A stretch of DNA of 46,267 bases, taken from CAZCGA01 sp964498075 (GTDB lineage: Bacteria > Desulfobacterota > Binatia > HRBIN30). The position numbers were made by a program, and so were the translations under genes. Below the pieces are notes generated by a model, which made no database searches, had not been told where the DNA came from, and was given only the letters and a program-made list of their open reading frames with translations. Below are positions 34,119 to 42,150 of the stretch, one piece after another. Location: positions 1 to 46,267 of the forward strand of contig CAZCGA010000038.1 in assembly GCA_964498075.1 (NCBI GenBank), written 5' to 3'. Within the stretch, counting starts at the first letter, position 1, and the number at the start of each line of letters is the position of its first letter.

Positions 34119-34646
34119 TCACGATTTCAGCGCCGCGAGAATGTCCGTGAGATTGGCGTGGTCGCCCGCTTCCTCGCTCACGTAGGCAAAGGGGACCTTC
34201 CCGTCGGGTCGGATGATGAATACGCCACCCTGCTGCCACGGATCGCCCTGCGTCCAGCTTTGCCGCTTGCCGGCGCGGAAGGCGCGCAGGGCGTGGCCGA
34301 ACACCCTGGGGCTGATGGCGCTCATGATGCTGCGCTTGAGCCCGGCGGCGGCGTAGGCGTGCAGCTCGGGATCGACGAAGAGCGGGAAGGTCAGCTGCTG
34401 CTCGGCGCGAAAGTCCGCGGCCTGATCGGGTCGGCCGTTTCCCACCACCACCAGCTCGGCCCCGCGGGCACGGATTGCTTTCAGGTTGTCGCGCAACTGC
34501 GCCACCTGCTCGCGGCAGAACATTCAACCGAAGTGCCGGATGAAGGCGAGCACGACGGTGTGCGCGCGCCAGAGATCCCCGAGCCGGACGGGGTGCTCCT
34601 CCGGATCGAGCACTTCAATGTTCTTGAGACGACTCGCGACGCTCAT
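34119..34646 (-). CDS. Peroxiredoxin-like selenoprotein (AhpC-TSA_2 / SelU-PRXL2 type), in-frame UGA
   Basis: The full frame runs 176 codons from ATG 34646 (GAGGAGG 4 bases upstream) to a stop at 34119, with one TGA at codon 41 (34524-34526). The context is VVLAFIRHFG-U-MFCREQVAQLR. In this thioredoxin-fold family the motif is normally FGCxFCREQ, so TGA replaces the first Cys of CxxC. The second Cys is kept, and the rest is intact (AELVVVGNGRPDQA, TFPLFVDPELHAY, GGVFIIRPDGKV). This pattern strongly favours selenocysteine, as in SelU-type proteins. It would act as a thiol/selenol redox enzyme. Starting at the Met after the TGA would miss the active site. Confidence 0.85.
34497..34518 (-). promoter_or_regulatory. 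Candidate bacterial SECIS hairpin after the UGA codon
   Basis: Starting 6 bases after the UGA, CUGC pairs with GCAG. One more C-G pair follows across a bulged C, closing an 11-base loop that contains GGU. Position and a G/U-bearing loop fit the loose bacterial SECIS pattern, but the stem is short. This is inspection only. Confidence 0.4.
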
Positions 34647-34731
34647 GACGCCTCCTCATTGCCCCGCGATCACTCATACTCTCAGGACGGGCCTCCGCCA
34701 AACGGGGAGCGACAGGCGGGCGGCACCCAGT

Positions 34732-35802
34732 TCAGTGTAGTCCGTAGAACCGCGCCGCGTTGCCCCCGAGGATCTTTGCCTTCACCGCATCGGTGAGATC
34801 GGTGCGTTCGCGCAGCGGCTTCGTGCTGTTCGGGAAGTCGCTGTCCCAATGCGGGTAGTCGCTGGCGTACATGATGAAATCGGCGCCGAGCACTTCCGCC
34901 GCGAAGCTGACGGTCTTCTCCTCCGGCTCACAGCTCACGTAAATCTGGCCGCGCGCGATGTACTCCTCGGGCGTGTGCTTGCAGTGCGGGGTCAGCCGCC
35001 CGCGCTTCTCCAGGTGCTCGTGGATGCGCTCGACGAAGTAGGGCACCCAGCCGACGCCCGACTCCAGCAGCCCGACGCGCAGCCGCGGATGCCGCTCCAA
35101 CACGCCGCCGAGCACCAGCGCCGTCATCGCCACCATCATATCGAAGGGGAAGCTGACGCAGTGCACTTGCAGATAGTTGTCGAAGCGCTGCGAGCCGAGC
35201 ATCGGCAGGTGAATACCCGGTGCGCCGTGGATGCCGACGGGGATATCGAGATCTGCCGCGGCGGCGAAGAACGGATCGAGGTCCGGATGGTCGAGGTTAC
35301 GCATGCGCAGGCACGCCGGGATCATGGCGCCGACGAGCCCGAGCTGCTTCGCTTCACCGAGAATCCGCACCGACATGGGAACGTCTTCGATCGGCACGAG
35401 GCCGATGCCGCGCAGCCGCTGCGGACTGTGGCTGCACATCGCCGCCAGCCAGCGGTTGTAGGCACGCGCCATCTCGGCCGCGAACGCCTGATCCTCGAAG
35501 GCGGGCAGACCGAGCGCGGCGCTGGGAAAGAACACCATCGTGTCGATGCCCTCGCGGTCCGCATCGGCGAGGATACCTTGCGGCGTGAACGGGTTGATGC
35601 CGCGATCGAGGCACAGCCCCTCCGTCGCCGGACAGCCGGCGCCGGGACCGTAGTCCTTCGGATACGGCCGCCCTTCGATCAGCAGCGACGGGCCCTTCTC
35701 GGCGTCGATCCTGAACTGCACCTTGTCGGGAAAGCGCTGCGTCATCTCCGCCATGAAGGTCGCGCCTTCCACGACGTGCGCATCCGCATCGATCACGTGC
35801 AT
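34732..35802 (-). CDS. Metal-dependent amidohydrolase (amidohydrolase_2 / ACMSD-like)
   Basis: A 356-residue TIM-barrel hydrolase or decarboxylase. The N-terminus MHVIDADAHVVE holds the first metal motif (DxH). A His follows in VGIHGAPGIH, and MYASDYPHWDSDFP carries the last ligand Asp. ILGGNAARFYGL at the end is the family signature (NAxRxYGL). It lies in the thiolase/DUF35 cluster, so it may act on a CoA- or acid-type intermediate; the substrate is unknown. A heptanucleotide repeat separates it from the upstream thiolase. Confidence 0.87.
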   Translation of the reverse strand: MHVIDADAHVVEGATFMAEMTQRFPDKVQFRIDAEKGPSLLIEGRPYPKDYGPGAGCPATEGLCLDRGINPFTPQGILADADREGIDTMVFFPSAALGLPAFEDQAFAAEMARAYNRWLAAMCSHSPQRLRGIGLVPIEDVPMSVRILGEAKQLGLVGAMIPACLRMRNLDHPDLDPFFAAAADLDIPVGIHGAPGIHLPMLGSQRFDNYLQVHCVSFPFDMMVAMTALVLGGVLERHPRLRVGLLESGVGWVPYFVERIHEHLEKRGRLTPHCKHTPEEYIARGQIYVSCEPEEKTVSFAAEVLGADFIMYASDYPHWDSDFPNSTKPLRERTDLTDAVKAKILGGNAARFYGLH

Positions 35803-35813
35803 ACGGCCTCCGA

Positions 35814-35896
35814 AGCTATCAGCTATCAGCTTTCAGCTTTCAGCCAGAAAAGTCCCGCAACGTCTCTAGCTGAACGCTGACAGCTGATGGCTGATC
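35814..35896. repeat. Heptanucleotide array with an inverted partner
   Basis: Four units (agctatc, agctatc, agctttc, agctttc) at 35814-35841 are followed by an inverted set (gctgaac, gctgaca, gctgatg, gctgatc) at 35869-35896. The two sets are largely complementary, so a long imperfect hairpin is possible. Confidence 0.75.
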
Positions 35897-35904
35897 GCTT
35901 CCTC

Positions 35905-37056
35905 TCACTGCTCGCGGCTCACGATCCACATGGCGAAGTACTGCGCGCCGCCACCGTAGGCGTGGCCGAGCGCCGTCTTGGCGCCTTCGACTTGATGCGC
36001 ACCGGCGCGGCCCATCACCTGCAACGCCGCCTCGCCGAGGCGAATCATCCCGGACGCCCCGATCGGGTTGGTGCACAGCACGCCGCCGGACGGATTGATC
36101 GGCAGATGCGCGCCGAACTTCTGCTCGCCGCGGTCGACGATCTTCCAGCCTTCGCCGACGTCGCAGAAGCCGAGGTTCTCCAGCCACATCGGCTCGAACC
36201 AGGCGAACGGCACATAGATCTCCGCAGCGTGGATCTCCTTCCACGGGTTCTTGATGCCGGCCTTGTCGTACACCGCCTTGGAGCAGACTCGCCCGGCGAG
36301 CGGGCTCACCTGATCACGGCCGGGTACCCACATCGCCTCGGCGTACGAATAACCGGACTTCACCCACGCCGGTTTGCGCGGCCCCTTCTTCGCCGTCTCC
36401 TCCGACCCGATCACCAGCGCGATGGCGCCGTCGGATGACGGGCAGGTCTCGCCGTAGCGGATGGGATCCCAGAGCATCGGCGAGCTCATCACGTCTTCGA
36501 CCGTCATCGGCTCGCGCAGATGCGCGTACTCGTTGCGCGTCGCGTTGTCGCGCGCGTTGGCCGCGACCATCGGTCCGATGTGCGGCGGACAATCGGTCTT
36601 CTTGATATAGGCGCGGCAGTACGGCGCGAAGAAGCCGCCGGCGCCCGCCACCAGCGGCGGAGTGAAGGGCATGTTCGGCGACAGCGCCCACATGGCGTTG
36701 CCTTCGGACTGTTTCTCGAACGCCACGGTGAGGACGCGATCGTAGAGGCCCGACGCCACGTGCGTCACCGCGGTGAGCGCCGTCGACGCACCGACCGAGC
36801 CGGCCGTGTGCACGCGCAGCAGCGGCTTGAGGTGCGCGCCGAGCGCGCCGGCGAGGAACTGCTCCGGCTGGCACACGCCTTCGAGCATGTCCGGCGCCTT
36901 GCCGATGACCACCGCGTCGATGTCCTTGTGCTCGAGCCCGGCGTCCTTGAGCGCACACTCGACGGCCTCGCGCACGAGACCGGCGATGTTCACGTCGGCG
37001 CGCCGCGAGGTGTGATGCGTCTGCCCGACGCCCACGACTGCTACGGGACGCTTCAT
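35905..37056 (-). CDS. Thiolase-fold protein, lipid-transfer/aldolase type (no nucleophilic Cys)
   Basis: A 383-residue thiolase superfamily member. MKRPVAVVGVGQTHHTSRR, DIDAVVIGKAPDM and AHLPINPSGGVLCTNPIGASG are family motifs. At the nucleophile position, where thiolases have CxSG, the sequence is VHTAGSVGAS, so the catalytic Cys is absent. The C-terminal Cys of CxGGG is also replaced (GHAYGGGAQ). This matches Ltp2-like aldolases that work with a DUF35 partner. The ATG overlaps the previous thiolase stop (ATGA). Two DUF35 genes lie just upstream in the operon. Confidence 0.85.
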   Translation of the reverse strand: MKRPVAVVGVGQTHHTSRRADVNIAGLVREAVECALKDAGLEHKDIDAVVIGKAPDMLEGVCQPEQFLAGALGAHLKPLLRVHTAGSVGASTALTAVTHVASGLYDRVLTVAFEKQSEGNAMWALSPNMPFTPPLVAGAGGFFAPYCRAYIKKTDCPPHIGPMVAANARDNATRNEYAHLREPMTVEDVMSSPMLWDPIRYGETCPSSDGAIALVIGSEETAKKGPRKPAWVKSGYSYAEAMWVPGRDQVSPLAGRVCSKAVYDKAGIKNPWKEIHAAEIYVPFAWFEPMWLENLGFCDVGEGWKIVDRGEQKFGAHLPINPSGGVLCTNPIGASGMIRLGEAALQVMGRAGAHQVEGAKTALGHAYGGGAQYFAMWIVSREQ

Positions 37057-38174
37057 ACCCACCGCCGCTCGGTCCCGAGGACACAGACGAGATTCTGCTG
37101 CAAGCAATGCCCCATCGCGGCGTGCGCGAGGCCGCGTTTCGCGCCGGCGACGGCGCGCCCGTCGGCGCGTCCGGACAGTTGGCGGAAGACCTCGCCCAGG
37201 CGGATGAGCCCGGTGCTCATGGTCGGGCTGCCGCAGAGTGGGCCGCCCGACGGATTGATCGCGGGACGCGAGGCCCTCGCGTCGAGTCCCAGCGCCTCGC
37301 AGAGAATCAGCTCCTCGACGGGCGTCGCCGCCGACAGCTCGACCAGATCCGCCGCGCCGGCGTTCTTGAGGCCCGCCATCACCATGGCCTTCTGCGCCGC
37401 CAGCTGCGCGCCGGCGCTGCGCGACAGGTCGCGTGCGCCGAGCGTTTGCATCTCGGTGCGATGATCGACGCCGTGAATCCACACGGGGTGGTTGCACAGC
37501 TTCTCCGCCTTGCCTTCCGCCGCGAGGATCAGACACGTGGCGGTCTCGCCGATCGGCGGCAGATACCCGGTGCGCAACGGCTCGGCCGCCCACGGCGTCT
37601 TCATCAGATCGTCGGCGCTCGCGGCGCTGCGCACCTGGTTGTCAGGGTTGCTGGCGCCGGCGGCGCGGTTGCGCGCGGCGATCGCCGCGAGATCCCGATC
37701 CGTCGCACGCGTCCGCGCCATGTAGGCGCTCGCCTGCAGCGCGGCCGACGACGTCGGATCGAGCCCGATCTGCGCCTGGTAGTACGGATCGAGTTGCAGG
37801 TTGAGCACCCGATTCGGCTCGCCTTCCGACGTCTTGCCGTGAGCGACCACCAGGGCGCTGTCGCAGTCGCCGGCTTGCATGCGCACCCAGGCGTAGTAGG
37901 CGCAGAAGGCGCCATCCATTTCGAGGTGCAGGTCTTGGCGCGGCGGCCACGAGCCGATGACGTCGAGGGCGGCGACGAAACCGAACGGGCGCCCGTCCAT
38001 GTAGTCGGTGGAACCGGCGATTTGATAGTCGATGGCGTCGCGCTCGACGCCGCACTCGGCGAGCGCCTGGCGGACCACCGGGTAGAGCATCTCGGTGGCC
38101 ATGCGGTGCTCGTCGCGGGCGACGATCGGCAGCTGGGCGAAGCCAACGACGGCGACGTTGCGTAACTTCGTCAT
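37053..38174 (-). CDS. Thiolase-fold protein, second paralogue (no nucleophilic Cys)
   Basis: A 373-residue paralogue. It starts MTKLRNVAVVGFAQLPIVAR. HLEMDGAFCAYYAWVRMQAG occupies the nucleophile loop with Asp/Gly where Cys/Ser would be. SRPAINPSGGPLCGSPTMSTG and GLAHAAMGHCLQQN are the later motifs. It is likely to form a complex with its DUF35 neighbour (38182-38682, 7 bases upstream) and possibly a heterodimer with the next thiolase. A retro-aldol or Claisen-type role in lipid or sterol side-chain breakdown is inference. Confidence 0.82.
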   Translation of the reverse strand: MTKLRNVAVVGFAQLPIVARDEHRMATEMLYPVVRQALAECGVERDAIDYQIAGSTDYMDGRPFGFVAALDVIGSWPPRQDLHLEMDGAFCAYYAWVRMQAGDCDSALVVAHGKTSEGEPNRVLNLQLDPYYQAQIGLDPTSSAALQASAYMARTRATDRDLAAIAARNRAAGASNPDNQVRSAASADDLMKTPWAAEPLRTGYLPPIGETATCLILAAEGKAEKLCNHPVWIHGVDHRTEMQTLGARDLSRSAGAQLAAQKAMVMAGLKNAGAADLVELSAATPVEELILCEALGLDARASRPAINPSGGPLCGSPTMSTGLIRLGEVFRQLSGRADGRAVAGAKRGLAHAAMGHCLQQNLVCVLGTERRWV

Positions 38175-38181
38175 CAGTGCC

Positions 38182-38682
38182 TCACAGCCGGTTGATGTAA
38201 AACGTTTGCGGCGCGTCGGGCTCGCCCGTCGGCCGGAAGTAGAGGATGTCCTCGTGGCGGCCTTCGCGCTCGCCGTCGGGCTTCCACACCGCTTCGACGC
38301 GCATGCCCATCCGTACGTCCGCAGGCTTGCACTCCTGGATCATGGCGAAGATCGAGATGGCGGCGCCGTCGAGTGCCACCGAGGCCGCCACGTACGGCAG
38401 CTCCACGTCGCGGCCGATGACCGGGATGTTCACGATGCAAAAGGTGGTGATCACGCCGCGGTGCGCGACCTCGACCAGTTCGTCGCACGGCGCGAAGCTC
38501 TGCGGCGAAGCGACGATCGGCGGCACGAAGACCTTGCCGGTCTTCGAGCACTTCGAGCCGAGGATCTTCTTGTCCTTCAGGGCGTGGAGGTAACGCGCTT
38601 TGTAGTCGCCGGCGACGTAATGGTACGGCAGGTACACGTTCGCCTCGACGTACTTGATGCCTTCCTGCGGTGGTTCATTCAT
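38182..38682 (-). CDS. DUF35 / OB-fold protein (acyl-CoA-associated)
   Basis: A 166-residue OB-fold protein. YKARYLHALKDKKILGSKC begins a degenerate zinc-ribbon: Cys are present in SKCSKTGKVFVPP and FAPCDELVEV, but not the full set of four. VITTFCIVN, LPYVAASVALDGAAISIFAMI and GMRVEAVW are the OB-fold strands. ATG 38682 is preferred (GAGGA upstream). Such proteins act as partners of thiolase-fold enzymes, channelling CoA substrates. Confidence 0.85.
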   Translation of the reverse strand: MNEPPQEGIKYVEANVYLPYHYVAGDYKARYLHALKDKKILGSKCSKTGKVFVPPIVASPQSFAPCDELVEVAHRGVITTFCIVNIPVIGRDVELPYVAASVALDGAAISIFAMIQECKPADVRMGMRVEAVWKPDGEREGRHEDILYFRPTGEPDAPQTFYINRL

Positions 38683-38728
38683 CTCAGTGTCCTCATGCTT
38701 GGAGAGTAGGGGCACAGCATGCCGTACC

Positions 38729-39205
38729 CTACTCGATCACACGAAAAGCATCGATGTCGCGGATACTGCCCTTGCGCTGGTCATCCGCCGCCCACACCGC
38801 CTGCACGCGCGCGCCGACTTTGACGCGGTCGAAGCCGTCTTTCACGACGTGGGCCATTGCGGTGTCGGCGCCGTCGAGCTTCACCAACACGAAGGCGAAC
38901 GGTGACGTTGACGGATGCAACCTCGGGATGGGGTTGCGGACAACGGCAAATGCAGTGACGACGCCGGAGTCCTGCACCTCGACCCACTCGCCGCCCTCCG
39001 AGCCATCGATCTCGGAGTAGCCGAGCGGCGGCACGACGACGCCCTGCCCCGCCACGCGTTGGCCCCAGATCTTCTTCTGCACCTTCAGCCCGGCGAGGAA
39101 GCGGCCGACGATCGGGCCGGTGGAGTGCTTGTAAGGGAACTCCATCACTTGTCGCGCGTCCAAGGGCTCGACGTGCGGTTGCGGTTTCGCAGACGACTGA
39201 CTCAT
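38729..39205 (-). CDS. DUF35 / OB-fold protein, second copy
   Basis: A 158-residue OB-fold protein: GRFLAGLKVQKKIWGQRVAG, VVPPLGYSEIDGSEG, GVVTAFAVVRNPIPR, PFAFVLVKLDGADTAMAHVV and VGARVQAVWA. The zinc-ribbon Cys are missing here (KKIWGQRV in place of CxxC). ATG 39205 overlaps the NUDIX stop (ATGA). With two thiolases and two DUF35 proteins, two enzyme complexes or one hetero-complex are possible. Confidence 0.83.
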   Translation of the reverse strand: MSQSSAKPQPHVEPLDARQVMEFPYKHSTGPIVGRFLAGLKVQKKIWGQRVAGQGVVVPPLGYSEIDGSEGGEWVEVQDSGVVTAFAVVRNPIPRLHPSTSPFAFVLVKLDGADTAMAHVVKDGFDRVKVGARVQAVWAADDQRKGSIRDIDAFRVIE

Positions 39206-39912
39206 GCTTCACTCCGTTCATAGCGCCAGCCCGAGTCGACGATCCACAGGCGATGGCGCGGCCCTGGTTGATCGAGGGCGCCGCTGTCGTAGCCGGCGTC
39301 GCCGGCGTACACCGTACACGCGCCTTCGGGAATGACGTGCAGGTGCGGCAGGAACGCTTCAAAAGGTCCCTGAGCGATGTTTGCCAACGCGTCGGCGACG
39401 GTCTGGTAGTTTGCGAGGGACGTCAACGTCACGAAGGTTGGCGGTGGCAGCTCGATGTTGCCGGCGCCCTGCTCCGCCAGCGCCTGCGCCGGCGACAACC
39501 AGCGGTGCTCGTGAATCTCGCCGCCATCCACTTGGACGGTTTCGCCAGCCGCCGGCGCCACGAAGAACCAGGTATCGAAGCGCTTGGGAAGTCCTTCCGG
39601 CGTCACCCAACGGGAGAGGCGCACCAAGCGGTCCTCGACGATTACCACGCCCGCCTCTTCGCGTGCCTCACGCACCGCGGCCCGCCGCGCCGCCGCGGTG
39701 ACGTCGCGGCTTGCGTCGTAGTCCTCGGGATCAATGCGCCCACCTGGAAACACCCACGCACCGCCGTGGAACGCCAGCTGCGCGTTGCGCCGCACCAACA
39801 GCACCTCGCACGTGTCCCGTGCGTCGCGCAGCAGCACCACCGTCGCCGCCGGGTGAGCGATCACCGCCGAGGTCTCAGGCATTGCGCCGCTTGTACACTG
39901 GGGCTCGATCAT
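39202..39912 (-). CDS. NUDIX hydrolase
   Basis: About 236 residues. The NUDIX box is GGAWVFPGGRIDPEDYD followed by AVREAREEAGVV, with an insertion between its G and REAxEEAG parts. That arrangement is typical of CoA-diphosphatase-like and other lipid-cluster NUDIX proteins. TPEGLPKRFDTWFFVA and EIHEHRWLSPAQAL are also family-like. Start 39912, 7 bases after the acyl-CoA dehydrogenase stop, is preferred; 39882 is an alternative. It may trim CoA or nucleotide derivatives in the pathway; the substrate is unknown. Confidence 0.85.
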   Translation of the reverse strand: MIEPQCTSGAMPETSAVIAHPAATVVLLRDARDTCEVLLVRRNAQLAFHGGAWVFPGGRIDPEDYDASRDVTAAARRAAVREAREEAGVVIVEDRLVRLSRWVTPEGLPKRFDTWFFVAPAAGETVQVDGGEIHEHRWLSPAQALAEQGAGNIELPPPTFVTLTSLANYQTVADALANIAQGPFEAFLPHLHVIPEGACTVYAGDAGYDSGALDQPGPRHRLWIVDSGWRYERSEA

Positions 39913-39919
39913 ATTCCAG

Positions 39920-41110
39920 CTATCCCCTCGGCAGACCGAGTGCGCGCGTCGCGATGATGTTGAGCTGGATCTCCGAGGTTCCGCCCGAGATGCTCTGCGA
40001 GCGGCTGTAGAGAAAACTTTGCTGAAAGCGCCCTTGATCGACGGCGCGCGGCTCACCGGCCGGGAGCTGGGCGTACGGCCCCTCAACGGCCAGCGCGGTC
40101 TCATGCAGGTGTTGCGTCAGGCGTGTCCAGAACTCCTTCTTGAGACTGGAATCCGCGCCGGGCTCGTGCCCGCGTTGCAGTCGGGTCATGGTGTCGAGGT
40201 TGAGGCAGCGGAGGATCTCGACGTTGATGTACGCCCTGATCACCTCGGCGCGCAGGGCGCGATGGACCGGACGCCCCGCAGCTTGCCGTTGGCGGAGGAT
40301 CTGGACGAGGCGGTCGACGGCGATCTTCTGCTTCACTTGCTCCTTGAACAAGTAGGCGGTGCCGCGTTCATGGGCCAACGTATTCATCGCGATCGACCAC
40401 CCATCGTTCTCGCCGCCGATCACGAAGTCGCGCGGCACGAAGACGGCGTCGAGGAACACCTCATTGAACTCGGTGTCGCCGGTGATCTGCCGCAGTGGGC
40501 GGATGGTGATGCCGGGGGCCTGCATGTCGACGATCATGTAGGTGATGCCTTTGTGCTTCGCGACGTTCGGGTCGGTGCGTGCCAGACAGATAGCCCAGCG
40601 CGAGAACTCGGCGTAGCTCGTCCACACCTTCTGGCCGGTGAGGCGGTAGCCGTCGCCGTCCTTCTCCGCCTTGGTGCGCAGGCCGGCGAGGTCGGAGCCG
40701 GCGCCCGGCTCGCTGAACAGTTGGCACCAGATGTCCTCCGCCGAGAGAATCTTCGAGAGGAAGCGGCGCTTCTGCTCCTCGGTGCCGTAGTTGATGAGTG
40801 TCGGGCCGACGTTGTTGACGCCGACCTTGTTGATCAGCTCCGGCGCCTGGGCGCGCGCCATCTCTTCATTGTAAATGGCCTGCTCGACGAGGGTGCCGCC
40901 GGCGCCGCCGTACTCCTTCGGCCACGAGAAGCCACACCAGCCGGCGCGGTACAGCTGCGCCTGCCAGTCGCGCATGAACCGGATCTCCGCCTCGTAGCTG
41001 GGAAACGGCGGAAAGGCGTCCGTGCCCCAGCCGCTCGGCAAGTTGTCCTGCAGCCAGTGGCGCACGCGCAGCCGAAAGGCTTCCTGCTCCGGCGTGAAGG
41101 TGAGATCCAT
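39920..41110 (-). CDS. Acyl-CoA dehydrogenase
   Basis: A 396-residue FAD enzyme of beta-oxidation type. WCGFSWPKEYGGAGGTLVEQ, LFSEPGAGSDLAGL, GYRLTGQKVWTSYAEFSRW, GITYMIVDMQAPGI and RSQSISGGTSEIQLNIIATR are all family motifs. It is probably the first gene of the lipid cluster running to the acyltransferase. A Glu base lies in the central helices but cannot be assigned safely. Substrate chain or ring type is unknown. Confidence 0.93.
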   Translation of the reverse strand: MDLTFTPEQEAFRLRVRHWLQDNLPSGWGTDAFPPFPSYEAEIRFMRDWQAQLYRAGWCGFSWPKEYGGAGGTLVEQAIYNEEMARAQAPELINKVGVNNVGPTLINYGTEEQKRRFLSKILSAEDIWCQLFSEPGAGSDLAGLRTKAEKDGDGYRLTGQKVWTSYAEFSRWAICLARTDPNVAKHKGITYMIVDMQAPGITIRPLRQITGDTEFNEVFLDAVFVPRDFVIGGENDGWSIAMNTLAHERGTAYLFKEQVKQKIAVDRLVQILRQRQAAGRPVHRALRAEVIRAYINVEILRCLNLDTMTRLQRGHEPGADSSLKKEFWTRLTQHLHETALAVEGPYAQLPAGEPRAVDQGRFQQSFLYSRSQSISGGTSEIQLNIIATRALGLPRG

Positions 41111-41238
41111 CGGGCGGAGTAACTAACAGATGTTCGGACGCTGCGTCCACTGAGTGGCGCCTCATCCAAGCTCTCGACGATCGGCGACGATCTGGTCGGT
41201 AGACTTGCTCGGCGTACCGATTTTAGTACTCTACCCCG

Positions 41239-41604
41239 GTGGCCGGAAAGCGCAGGCAGAAGACGCCAACGCTCGCTTGCCGGTTCTACCGAACCGACGC
41301 AGGCAACGAGCCCGTTCGAGACTGGCTCAAGTCACTACCCGCAGAGATTCGGAAGGAGATCGGCTCGGACGTTCAGCAGGTTCAGTGGCGATGGCCCGTG
41401 GGGAAGCCTCTCGTCGACGGCTTCGGCGGCGGGCTCTTCGAGGTTCGCACGACCGCCCACGGTAGCATCTACCGCGTCCTGTTCTGCCTCGATGGCTCGA
41501 CGATGGTACTCCTGCACGCGTTCAAGAAGACGAGCCGGCAGACGCCGAAGCCGGACCTCGACCTGGCCCGCACGCGCAAGAAGGAACTGGAGGACGAATC
41601 ATGA
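41239..41604 (+). CDS. HigB/RelE-like toxin (Gp49-like, DUF891 type)
   Basis: A 121-residue basic protein. TLACRFYRTDAGNEPVRDWL, KSLPAEIRKEIGSDVQQVQW, LFEVRTTAHGSIYRVLFCL and MVLLHAFKKTSRQTP are the standard motifs of phage Gp49-like HigB ribonucleases. It starts with GTG 41239 and has no clear Shine-Dalgarno. The stop overlaps the antitoxin ATG (ATGA). By family it cleaves mRNA on ribosomes. Confidence 0.88.
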   Translation: MAGKRRQKTPTLACRFYRTDAGNEPVRDWLKSLPAEIRKEIGSDVQQVQWRWPVGKPLVDGFGGGLFEVRTTAHGSIYRVLFCLDGSTMVLLHAFKKTSRQTPKPDLDLARTRKKELEDES

Positions 41605-41876
41605 AGAAGCACATCGGTACGACGCTCGATTCGCTGTTCGAGGAGCTGGCTGAAGACGAGGAAGTGGATCTCCTCACGCAGAAGAAGCTCCTCGCGGCGC
41701 GGATCGAGCAGGCGATGGCCCGTCGGAGGATGACGAAGACTGACCTGGCTCAGGCGATGCGCACGAGCCGCACAGTGGTGCACCGTCTGCTCGATCCGAA
41801 GGACACCGGCGTCACCCTCGCAACGTTATGGAAGGCATCCAAGGCCCTCGGCGTTCGCTTGGTTGAAGTGAGCTGA
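41601..41876 (+). CDS. HigA-like antitoxin (XRE family)
   Basis: A 91-residue protein with a C-terminal helix-turn-helix. RIEQAMARRRMTKTDLAQAM and RTSRTVVHRLLDPKDTGVTL form an XRE fold, and LATLWKASKALGVRLVEVS follows. It neutralises the upstream toxin and represses the operon. Overlapping toxin-first order is typical of HigBA. Confidence 0.9.
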   Translation: MKKHIGTTLDSLFEELAEDEEVDLLTQKKLLAARIEQAMARRRMTKTDLAQAMRTSRTVVHRLLDPKDTGVTLATLWKASKALGVRLVEVS

Positions 41877-41950
41877 CGCCGCACCCGAGTGGAGCGCGTG
41901 CGACCGTTCGGGCTGAAGCGGACGGACCTCAGAAGAGCCGCCGCGTCTGG

Positions 41951-42147
41951 TCACTCAGGGCTGCGTACCGTCGTCGTCGCGATGCCGTCCTGCTTCACGC
42001 AGGTGATGAGCTCGTAGAGTGAGTCGGCCGGGTAGTAGAAGCCGAACCAGTTGCAGTGCTCGTTGGTGTCGGTGAAGGGGTCAACCTTGAAGTCGTTGTC
42101 GGTGCTGTTCTCCCGGTCCGTAGTCCGCCCGACGCGACGGAGGGCGT
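41951..42147 (-). pseudogene. C-terminal fragment of an unidentified protein
   Basis: A minus-strand frame ends TTVRSPE at 41951 and reads VDPFTDTNEHCNWFGFYYP, then ADSLYELITCVKQDG, a sensible folded-protein composition. No start codon is found. The frame runs back into the MoaD gene in another frame, so the N-terminal part seems lost. I do not recognise the family. The stretch 41877-41950 shows nothing. Confidence 0.4.
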
Positions 42148-42150
42148 TGA

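Noticed and set aside
34119..34523. A 134-residue ORF starting at the Met after the TGA
   Set aside because: It would lack the first strands and the redox motif of the fold and has no ribosome-binding site; the upstream in-frame part with the TGA is clearly part of the gene.
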